NCBI GenBank assembly: GCA_045226335.1 | Contig: JBGVCH010000052.1 | Coordinates: forward strand, 1-5,004 | DNA from: RUG11272 sp045226335 | GTDB lineage: Bacteria > Bacillota > Clostridia > Christensenellales > Aristaeellaceae | DNA: 5,004 nt | Direction: 5' to 3' | Shown here: piece by piece, positions 1 to 5,004 of the stretch | Layout: every line of letters begins with the position of its first letter | Position numbering within the stretch: the first letter of the stretch is position 1 | Notes under the pieces: model-generated | The model's input: the letters and a program-made list of their open reading frames with translations, nothing else | What the model was told of the DNA's origin: nothing | Databases searched by the model: none | Program-made: the position numbers and the translations under genes

Positions 1-452
1 ATCCGGCTTGGCCTATATTCGGCCTGCCACGGATTACCCACAGTCAGGAAGATTTTGACAAGATGGTGAAACTGCATGACAGCCCGGCAAACACCCTGTG
101 CCTTTGCACCGGCTCCCTGGGCAGCAACCCGGACAACGACATTCCCGCCATCATCCGCCACTTCGGCGAAATGAACCGCATCGGCGCCATGCACGTGCGG
201 AACGTGAAATACCTGGGCCACCATCATTTCCGCGAGGCCGCGCACCTGAGCTGCACCGGCGACCTGGATCTGTTTGAAATTATGAAGGCCATTTACGACA
301 CCTGCCCCGACACCTACATCCGCCCCGATCACGGCCGCATGATCTGGGACGAACAGGGCCGCCCCGGCTACGGCCTCTACGACCGGGCCCTGGGCGCAAC
401 GTACCTCAACGGCATCTGGGAAGCCCTCTGCCGGACGCGGGGCATGAAGTGA
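1..452 (+). CDS. uxuA: Mannonate dehydratase UxuA, C-terminal part (5' end outside window)
   Basis: Dehydrates D-mannonate to 2-keto-3-deoxy-D-gluconate in the cytoplasm, the step after fructuronate reduction in hexuronate catabolism. The reading frame is already open at base 3 (reads PAWPIFGLPRI...), so the gene starts upstream of the window and the Met codon at 63 is internal. About 149 residues remain of a protein that usually has about 350-400. Family hallmarks visible are the CLCTGSLG segment (a metal-ligand Cys is known here in the family), the HVRNVK and HHHFREAAH segments, and the C-terminal RPDHGRMIW...GRPGYGLYDRALG block, which carries the metal-binding Asp and catalytic His. The C terminus is intact and ends at TGA 450-452. 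The next gene starts 12 bases later and encodes the preceding enzyme of the same pathway, so the two are almost certainly one operon. Family assignment is firm; nothing can be said about its start or promoter. Confidence 0.95.
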   Translation, partial: PAWPIFGLPRITHSQEDFDKMVKLHDSPANTLCLCTGSLGSNPDNDIPAIIRHFGEMNRIGAMHVRNVKYLGHHHFREAAHLSCTGDLDLFEIMKAIYDTCPDTYIRPDHGRMIWDEQGRPGYGLYDRALGATYLNGIWEALCRTRGMK

Positions 453-458
453 GAGGAG
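453..458 (+). promoter_or_regulatory. Ribosome binding site of the uxuB-cmk fusion gene
   Basis: GAGGAG lies six bases before the ATG at 465 and immediately after the uxuA stop codon. It fixes the start of the fusion gene and indicates tight translational coupling with uxuA. Confidence 0.85.
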
Positions 459-464
459 CACACC

Positions 465-2750
465 ATGAAAGTCTGTCTTGAAAGCCTGAAAGACCGGGCC
501 GGCTGGGTAGCCCTGGGCGTCACCCTGCCGGAGTTTGACGTGGCGGCCATGCGGGAAGCCACCGGGCAGGCCCCCGTCTGGATCCACTTCGGCGCGGGGA
601 ACATCTTCCGCGCCTTCGTCGCCGTCCTGCAGCAGCGCCTGCTGAACGCCGGAAAGGCCGACCGGGGCGTCATCGCCGCGGACACCTTTGACGCGGACAA
701 CATCCGCATGATCTACGGCGGCTACGACAACCTCACCATGTCCGTCACCCTGAAGGCGGACGGCACCACCGGCCGTGAAATCGTCGCCTCTGTTTCGGAG
801 GCGCTGATCGCCCAGGAGAAGGAGAAAAAAGACTGGCAGCGGCTGAAGGAGATCTTCCGCAGCCCCACCCTGCAAATCGTCTCCTTCACCATCACGGAGA
901 AGGGCTACGCCCTCCGGGGCCTGGACGGCGCCTTGACCCCCGCCGCCGAGGCGGACATGGCCGCCGGCCCCGCCGCCCCGAAGCACGCCATGGGCGTCAC
1001 CGCCGCCATGCTGTACGAGCGCTGGCTCCACGGCGCGGCCCCCATCGCGGTGGTCAGCATGGACAACTGCTCCCACAACGGGGAAAAGCTGAAGGCCGCG
1101 GTGACGGAGATCGCGGAGGCCTGGGCCGCGAAGGGTCTGGTCGATCCGGGGTTCACCGCCTGGCTGGAGGACGAGGAGAAGGTCTCCTTCCCCTGGAGCA
1201 TGATCGACAAGATCACCCCGCGGCCGGCGAAGTCCGTGGAGGATCAGCTGACGGCGGACGGCATCGAGGGCATGCGGCCGCTGGTCACGCCCCGGGGCAC
1301 CTATCTGGCGCCTTTCGTCAACGCGGAGCGCCCCGAGTACCTGGTGGTGGAGGACCGCTTCCCCAACGGGCGTCCGCCACTGGAGGAGGCCGGGGTGTAT
1401 TTCTGCGACCGGGAGACCGTCAACCGGGCCGAGCGCATGAAGGTCACCACCTGCCTGAATCCCCTGCACACGGCCCTGGCAGTGTACGGCTGCCTGCTGG
1501 ACTATCATCTCATCGCCGACGAGATGAAGGATCCCGAGCTCACGGCCCTGGTGCGCCGCATCGGCTATGACGAGGGCCTGCCGGTGGTGACCGATCCCGG
1601 CATCCTCTCCCCCAAAGCCTTTATCGACGAGGTCATCGGCGAGCGGCTGCCCAACGTGTTCATGCCGGACACCCCCCAGCGCATCGCCACCGACACCTCC
1701 CAGAAAGTGCCCATCCGCTTCGGCGAAACCCTGAAGCGCTACGCGGAGGAGCCGGACCGGGATCCCGCGTCCCTCACCGGCATCCCCCTGGCCCTGGCGG
1801 GCTGGCTGCGGTATCTGCTGGGTGTGGACGACGAGGGCAAGCCCATGCCGGTGTCCGACGACCCCATGCTCCCCACCCTGCAGGCCCAGCTGGCGGGGAT
1901 TTCCCTCGGAGACCCAGACTCCGTGGGCGACAAGCTGGCGCCCATCCTGAGCAATCCCGTGCTCTTCGGCGTTTCCCTGGCGGAGATCGGCCTGGCGGAC
2001 AAGGTCACCGGTCTGCTGAAGGAGGAGTTGCGGGGCACCGGCGCCGTGCGGCGGACCCTGCGGAAGTACCTGTCGGCGCCCCATCCGCTGAAGATCGCCA
2101 TCGACGGCCCCGTGGGCGCGGGCAAGTCCACCATCTCCGACGCGGTGGCCTCCGCCCTGGGCATCATGCACCTGGACACCGGCGCCATGTATCGCGCCGT
2201 GGGCCTCACCTGCCTGCAGCGGGGCGTCCCCGTCGAGGACGAGAAAGCCGTCACGGCCCTGTGCGAGGCGCTCATCGTCACCGTGGAGCACACCGGGGCC
2301 GGGCAGCGGACCCTCGCCGACGGCGCCGACGTGTCAGGTCTGATCCGGACGGAAGCCGTGGGGCTGGCCGCCTCCAGGGTCGCCACCTATCCCGGCGTCC
2401 GCGCCGCCATGGTCCGGGCTCAGCGGTCCATCGCCGCCCGGACCGCCATGCTGGTGGACGGCCGGGACATCGGCACCGTGGTGCTGCCGGACGCCGACGT
2501 GAAGATCTTCCTCACCGCCTCCGCCGAGGAGCGGGCCCGCCGCCGCTGGCTGGAGAACGAGAAGAAGGGCGATCACAAGTCCTTTGAGGAGGTCCTGGCG
2601 GATCTGCTGAAGCGCGACGATCAGGACACGCACCGGAAGACCGATCCCCTGCGCAAGGCAAAGGACGCCGTGGTGGTGGACACCACGCACCTGGATTTCG
2701 ACGAGAGCGTGGCGGCCATCCTGCGGGTGGTTCGGGAGGCGACGGCATGA
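465..2750 (+). CDS. Fused fructuronate reductase (UxuB-type) - cytidylate kinase (Cmk)
   Basis: One uninterrupted 761-codon frame encodes two complete enzymes. Residues 1 to about 536 are a mannitol-dehydrogenase-family D-mannonate oxidoreductase (fructuronate + NADH to D-mannonate). The Rossmann nucleotide-binding segment HFGAGNIFRAF is at 41-51, and a K326...N332..H335 triad matches the K/N/H catalytic set of polyol dehydrogenases. It ends with the family's usual C terminus (GAVRRTLRKYL). Residues 543-761 are cytidylate kinase (CMP/dCMP + ATP to CDP/dCDP + ADP), with P-loop GPVGAGKST (548-556), LDTGAMYRA (570-578), DGRDIGT (665-671) and a C-terminal RDDQDTHRKTDPL...VVDTTHL region. The kinase part, about 219 residues, is full family length. 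Only about five residues (APHPL) link them, and the kinase's usual initiator Met is replaced by CTG-encoded L542. The start at 465 has a good ribosome binding site. The stop overlaps the plsC start. Each half is assigned with high confidence. Whether the fusion is natural or reflects a consensus error that removed a stop codon cannot be settled from the sequence, although no frameshift is needed and codon use is even across the join. Confidence 0.93.
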   Translation: MKVCLESLKDRAGWVALGVTLPEFDVAAMREATGQAPVWIHFGAGNIFRAFVAVLQQRLLNAGKADRGVIAADTFDADNIRMIYGGYDNLTMSVTLKADGTTGREIVASVSEALIAQEKEKKDWQRLKEIFRSPTLQIVSFTITEKGYALRGLDGALTPAAEADMAAGPAAPKHAMGVTAAMLYERWLHGAAPIAVVSMDNCSHNGEKLKAAVTEIAEAWAAKGLVDPGFTAWLEDEEKVSFPWSMIDKITPRPAKSVEDQLTADGIEGMRPLVTPRGTYLAPFVNAERPEYLVVEDRFPNGRPPLEEAGVYFCDRETVNRAERMKVTTCLNPLHTALAVYGCLLDYHLIADEMKDPELTALVRRIGYDEGLPVVTDPGILSPKAFIDEVIGERLPNVFMPDTPQRIATDTSQKVPIRFGETLKRYAEEPDRDPASLTGIPLALAGWLRYLLGVDDEGKPMPVSDDPMLPTLQAQLAGISLGDPDSVGDKLAPILSNPVLFGVSLAEIGLADKVTGLLKEELRGTGAVRRTLRKYLSAPHPLKIAIDGPVGAGKSTISDAVASALGIMHLDTGAMYRAVGLTCLQRGVPVEDEKAVTALCEALIVTVEHTGAGQRTLADGADVSGLIRTEAVGLAASRVATYPGVRAAMVRAQRSIAARTAMLVDGRDIGTVVLPDADVKIFLTASAEERARRRWLENEKKGDHKSFEEVLADLLKRDDQDTHRKTDPLRKAKDAVVVDTTHLDFDESVAAILRVVREATA
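2070..2090 (+). other. Fusion junction between UxuB and Cmk domains
   Basis: Codons L536 to L542 run from the last residue of the typical UxuB C terminus to the residue just before the cytidylate kinase K-I-A-I-D-G start. There is no stop, no ATG/GTG/TTG and no purine-rich ribosome binding site within this stretch. Codon 542 (CTG, 2088-2090) sits exactly where stand-alone Cmk proteins have their initiator Met. The region between the two ancestral genes thus appears to have been deleted down to a minimal linker. Confidence 0.75.
2734..2739 (+). promoter_or_regulatory. Ribosome binding site of plsC, inside the cmk part
   Basis: GGGAGG lies seven bases before the ATG at 2747 and within the last codons of the kinase domain. 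It supports the ATGA-overlap start and translational coupling. Confidence 0.75.
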
Positions 2751-3394
2751 CGGAACAGCAGCAAACGCAAAAACAGAAGCGCACCTTTTGGTACACCGTC
2801 GCGCGGGTGGCGGCGTTCATCCTCTTTCACACCATCTGCCCCGTCTGCTATCACCGCAAGGAGATCCTGCGGGGCTTGAAGGGTCCCTGCATCCTGATCT
2901 CCAATCACAACTCCTTCATCGACCCCCTGGTCATGGCCTATCCCGTCCGGGACTATGAAGTGAAGTTCGTGGGCAAGAAAGAGCTGGCGAGTTCTAAATT
3001 CACCGCCTGGCTGTTCCGGAAGCTGCACATGATCGTGGTGGACCGGCACAACAGCGACATGGAGGCCATGCGCACCTTCATGAAGACCCTGAAGGCCGGC
3101 GAGATCCTGGCCCTGTTCCCGGAGGGGACCCGGCACCACAAGGGCGTCATGGAGGAGCTGGAGAGCGGCGTTGGTCTCGTCGCCCTGCGGTCCAACGTGC
3201 CGGTGTACCCGGTGTACATCGACCGGCGGGTCCTGCCCTTCCGTGTCACGCACGCTTATGTGGGCGACCCCATCCCCTACGACGACATCCGGGCGGACGG
3301 CGTCAACTCCGAAACCAGCGCCCGCTTCATGGCCCGCATCACGGAGACTTATCGGAAGATGATGGCGGACGCCCAAAAGAAAAAGAACGGCTGA
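2747..3394 (+). CDS. plsC: 1-acyl-sn-glycerol-3-phosphate acyltransferase (PlsC family)
   Basis: Transfers an acyl chain to lysophosphatidic acid to form phosphatidic acid, the precursor of membrane phospholipids, at the cytoplasmic face of the membrane. The 215-residue protein has the four acyltransferase blocks: catalytic NHNSFID (53-59, H54-x4-D59), the VVDRHNSDM region (97-105), FPEGTR (124-129) and the VPVYPV strand (152-157). A hydrophobic stretch at about 17-35 may be a membrane anchor, preceded by a Gln/Lys-rich N terminus. The start ATG overlaps the stop of the uxuB-cmk fusion (ATGA), so the two are translated together. A cmk-plsC pair is common in Clostridia. The ispH and rpsA genes often found downstream are absent here, and a terminator follows. 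The product could prefer a related acyl acceptor, but the PlsC family assignment is firm. Confidence 0.93.
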   Translation: MTEQQQTQKQKRTFWYTVARVAAFILFHTICPVCYHRKEILRGLKGPCILISNHNSFIDPLVMAYPVRDYEVKFVGKKELASSKFTAWLFRKLHMIVVDRHNSDMEAMRTFMKTLKAGEILALFPEGTRHHKGVMEELESGVGLVALRSNVPVYPVYIDRRVLPFRVTHAYVGDPIPYDDIRADGVNSETSARFMARITETYRKMMADAQKKKNG

Positions 3395-3412
3395 ACCCGG
3401 CCGTCCCCGCAA

Positions 3413-3461
3413 AAACGGCTGTGAAGCTCACCCACCCGCGGTGCATGCTCCACAGCCGTTT
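3413..3461. terminator. Bidirectional intrinsic terminator between convergent units
   Basis: AAACGGCTGTG (3413-3423) pairs perfectly with CACAGCCGTTT (3451-3461). After one A-C mismatch, AGC (3425-3427) pairs with GCT (3447-3449), and an inner CACC/GGTG hairpin (3433-3436 with 3440-3443) closes the top. On the plus strand the stem is followed by TCCTTTTATT. On the minus strand it is followed by a T-run (complement of the A-run at 3411-3415). It lies 18 bases after the plsC stop and 16 bases after the stop of the minus-strand YcxB-like gene, so it can end both transcripts. Confidence 0.85.
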
Positions 3462-3477
3462 CCTTTTATTCTCCCCG

Positions 3478-4062
3478 TCAGGCCTTCCGCTGCGGACAGC
3501 GCGCTTTCAGGAAGGCGATGACCCTGGGAATGTCCTCCGCCGGGATCATGGATTTGTAGATCGTGATGCCGCTTCTGCGCCTGCGATACAGGACAATGAC
3601 CTGACTTGTGACAAGGATCCTGCGCCTGACGTCCGCAAAAGCCAGCGTGTATTTGCCGCTGTGATTCGCGTCGTCTTCCTCCGATTCGACCCGGTCCTCA
3701 TACAGTCGGACCGTGATGTCCGCCCCGGAAGAGATTTCCGCGAAACGGCTCTTCGCACGCTGAGGAAAAACCAGGATACAGCAAACCGCATAGAAGGCAT
3801 AAAGGACAGCGAGGAACACCAGCGTCGGCCCATACTCAGTGAAAGCGTCCCAGAAGAACGGGATATGAGCACTGACGGATGAACACAGCAGGGTCAAGAT
3901 CACGGCAACAAGCACGACTGCACCGGTAATCAGCACCCGCCTCAGATAGACGGAGCGCATCGCCCGGGCATACTTCCTGCCATCCACCACACCCCGGTAT
4001 TGAAAGACCGGCTGTTCTTCCCCGGTCATCCGCTGTTCAACAGTCCCATCCATCTCATTCAT
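3478..4062 (-). CDS. YcxB-like two-helix membrane protein, function unknown
   Basis: This 194-residue protein resembles YcxB-like proteins of Bacillota. It has a soluble N terminus of about 40 residues, two hydrophobic segments (about 42-61 and 78-99) separated by a short loop, and a C-terminal domain of about 95 residues. That domain has the family pattern: a strand-rich start (ITVRLYEDRVE, 116-126), a YTLAFADVRR segment (138-147), VIVLYRRR (155-162), and a closing 'MIPAEDIPRVIAFLKAR' helix (172-188). Basic residues follow both helices, and the C-terminal domain is probably cytoplasmic. The molecular role of the family is not established. The start at 4062 has GAGG eleven bases upstream; an alternative Met is three codons in (4053). 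It lies 13 bases after the stop of the Mrr-like gene and is probably co-transcribed with it. GC is clearly lower than in its neighbours: individual 60-base lines are 53-55 % GC, against over 80 % in one line of the next gene. Confidence 0.8.
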   Translation of the reverse strand: MNEMDGTVEQRMTGEEQPVFQYRGVVDGRKYARAMRSVYLRRVLITGAVVLVAVILTLLCSSVSAHIPFFWDAFTEYGPTLVFLAVLYAFYAVCCILVFPQRAKSRFAEISSGADITVRLYEDRVESEEDDANHSGKYTLAFADVRRRILVTSQVIVLYRRRRSGITIYKSMIPAEDIPRVIAFLKARCPQRKA

Positions 4063-4075
4063 GTCCGCCGCATCC

Positions 4076-4837
4076 TCACTCGATCTCCGCCATCAGCTCG
4101 ATGTTCAGCGCCCGGGCGCCTTCCACGGCCTGGCGGCTGAAGGTGCTGTTGGTCACCACTGCGGCCTTGGAGCAGCCGCAGCGGTCTTTCTCCTCGTCCG
4201 CCTGCTGCACGGTGCGGTAGCTGACGATGCCGTCGCTGAGGACGCACAGCACCGCCACCTTCGTGCCCCGGGACGCCCGGCAGGTGAGCAGCACGCCGTC
4301 CCCGGCCGCCCGGCCCACGGTGACGACGTCCGCGAAGCCGCGCTTTCCCAGCCACGCGGCGATATAATCCCCGTAGGCCACGGGGTTGCGGCGGCGGCGC
4401 TTCCGGTTCATGAGGCGGCTGACCACCGCCAGGGTCACCACCAGCGCGGTCACCCCGCCCACCGCCACGGCCAGGATCACCCAGTGCTCCTTCACATACC
4501 CCAGCAGATCGGCCTTTGTCGCCGCCTCGGCGCTTTCCCCGGCGGTCCGCTCCGGCGCGGGCGACGGCTCCTCTGCGTCGAGGTCGATCTCCTCCACCAC
4601 CGGCGCCGGGGTGGCCCGGACCGTGGGCTGCGCCTGGGGGATCACGATCACCGGCCCTGCCGTGGCCGCGGGAGCCGCCGGGCCCGGCGTGGCCGCGACC
4701 TGCTGATCCGGCGGCGAGGTCGGCGTGTAGGAGCTGATGCTCACCACACCGTTGGAACCGACCGCAGCGCCAAAAGCCGGCACGGCGGCCAGCAGGATCG
4801 CGAAGAGCAGGGCAGGGATCAGAAACCGACGCTTCAT
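4076..4837 (-). CDS. Membrane-anchored protein with degenerate Mrr-like nuclease domain
   Basis: The 253-residue protein has four visible parts. A signal peptide (MKRR, then a hydrophobic core, with likely cleavage near A21-A24) is followed by a low-complexity Pro/Ala/Thr segment with an acidic patch (about 37-105), a transmembrane helix (about 118-140) and a basic RKRRRR stop-transfer patch (145-150). The cytoplasmic C-terminal domain (about 154-250) follows the Mrr-type restriction endonuclease fold: GDYIAAWLGKRGFADVVTVG, then GDG (179-181), AVLCV (195-199) and AVVTNSTFSRQAVEGARALNI (226-246). The family's catalytic Q-x-K is L197-C198-V199 here, and no second acidic residue follows GDG, so nuclease activity is unlikely. 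Predicted topology is N terminus outside, C terminus in. A good promoter and ribosome binding site precede it, making it the first gene of a two-gene operon with the YcxB-like gene. The fold assignment is from motif reading only; its role is unknown. Confidence 0.8.
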   Translation of the reverse strand: MKRRFLIPALLFAILLAAVPAFGAAVGSNGVVSISSYTPTSPPDQQVAATPGPAAPAATAGPVIVIPQAQPTVRATPAPVVEEIDLDAEEPSPAPERTAGESAEAATKADLLGYVKEHWVILAVAVGGVTALVVTLAVVSRLMNRKRRRRNPVAYGDYIAAWLGKRGFADVVTVGRAAGDGVLLTCRASRGTKVAVLCVLSDGIVSYRTVQQADEEKDRCGCSKAAVVTNSTFSRQAVEGARALNIELMAEIE

Positions 4838-4842
4838 GGCTT

Positions 4843-4849
4843 CCTCCGG
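4843..4849 (-). promoter_or_regulatory. Ribosome binding site of the Mrr-like gene
   Basis: On the minus strand GGAGGAA precedes the ATG at 4837 by about five bases. It is a near-consensus site and fixes the start that yields the signal peptide. Confidence 0.85.
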
Positions 4850-4870
4850 TGAAATGATTCGTCCGGGACT

Positions 4871-4899
4871 ATCGTACCAAATCAGACGTGGGATGTCAA
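4871..4899 (-). promoter_or_regulatory. Sigma-A-type promoter of the Mrr-like / YcxB-like operon
   Basis: Reading the minus strand, a perfect -35 TTGACA (complement of 4894-4899) is followed by exactly 17 bases and a -10 TACGAT (complement of 4871-4876), preceded by an extended -10 TGG. Transcription would start near 4864, leaving a short leader of about 27 bases that contains the ribosome binding site. This is the only strong promoter I see in the window. Confidence 0.75.
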
Positions 4900-5004
4900 T
4901 CGCCCCGAAGGCCCGGACCAGGGCTTACGCATGAACAGAACAGTGATAGCAACCGCCGCAACGACCTCATCCGGCCTGCGCAAGCAAGCAAAGCTGTCAT
5001 GTAA
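4900..5004. other. Right-edge region with no assignable gene
   Basis: This stretch lies upstream of the minus-strand promoter. It contains a short plus-strand frame opening with ATG at 4931 (MNRTVIATAATTSSGL...) that runs off the window edge but has no ribosome binding site. Open minus-strand frames also enter from the edge and stop near the promoter; they have no recognisable residue pattern. I see no RNA gene, terminator or repeat array here. Confidence 0.5.

Noticed and set aside
1739..2386. 215-codon minus-strand frame opposite the uxuB-cmk junction
   Set aside because: It is antisense to conserved coding sequence of both domains, with Arg/Ser/Pro-rich composition and no initiation signal.
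3387..3404. Small hairpin ACGGC/GCCGT over the plsC stop codon
   Set aside because: The five-base stem has no T-run after it and is far weaker than the adjacent hairpin at 3413-3461; it is probably a chance match.
2621..3412. 263-codon open frame on the minus strand opposite cmk and plsC
   Set aside because: It is antisense to two well-identified genes, shows no family pattern or ribosome binding site, and its His/Val/Gly-rich translation is typical of the reverse frame of a GC-rich gene.
3421..3882. 153-codon plus-strand frame opposite the YcxB-like gene
   Set aside because: It begins inside the terminator stem and has no recognisable protein features, while the opposite strand encodes a coherent two-helix membrane protein.
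4076..4837. Functional type IV restriction enzyme or defence system
   Set aside because: The catalytic Q-x-K is missing, the protein is membrane-anchored with an external segment, and no methylase, specificity or other defence gene is nearby.
4061..4852. 263-codon open frame on the plus strand opposite the Mrr-like gene
   Set aside because: The minus-strand frame has a signal peptide, membrane helix, recognisable domain, promoter and ribosome binding site; the plus-strand frame has none and reads as Arg/His/Ala-rich low complexity.
4931..5004. Possible start of a plus-strand gene at the right edge (ATG at 4931)
   Set aside because: Only 24 codons are visible, no ribosome binding site precedes the ATG, and the residues match nothing I recognise. 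It cannot be supported from this window.

Overview
The window is GC-rich bacterial DNA and most likely comes from a high-GC member of the Bacillota, in the Clostridia sense. The reasons are strong AGGAGG-type ribosome binding sites, a cytidylate kinase followed directly by a PlsC acyltransferase (a common Clostridia arrangement), a long mannitol-dehydrogenase-type fructuronate reductase, and a YcxB-like membrane protein. This placement is inference; no rRNA or other marker gene is present.

Plus strand, 1-3394. The left edge cuts into a mannonate dehydratase gene (uxuA), of which only the C-terminal part is present. Twelve bases later begins one continuous 761-codon gene that encodes a full-length fructuronate/mannonate oxidoreductase (UxuB-type, residues 1 to about 536) joined in frame to a full-length cytidylate kinase (Cmk, about 543-761). 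The linker is only about five residues long. The stop codon of this fusion overlaps the start codon of a plsC-type 1-acylglycerol-3-phosphate acyltransferase gene (ATGA overlap). The transcription unit therefore reads uxuA - uxuB::cmk - plsC. It mixes hexuronate catabolism (fructuronate to mannonate to 2-keto-3-deoxygluconate) with housekeeping nucleotide and phospholipid synthesis.

Centre, 3395-3477. A long imperfect hairpin with T-runs on both sides lies between the convergent units and looks like a bidirectional terminator.

Minus strand, 4837 down to 3478. A well-formed sigma-A-type promoter (TTGACA, 17 bases, TACGAT) and a GGAGGAA ribosome binding site drive two genes. The first encodes a signal-peptide-bearing, single-pass membrane protein with a Pro/Ala-rich outer segment and a cytoplasmic Mrr-like nuclease-fold domain that lacks the catalytic Q-x-K. 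The second, 13 bases on, encodes a two-helix YcxB-like membrane protein and has visibly lower GC than its neighbours. The last 100 or so bases (about 4900-5004) hold nothing I can assign.

The most notable observations are the UxuB-Cmk fusion and the membrane-anchored, apparently inactive Mrr-like protein paired with the YcxB-like protein.
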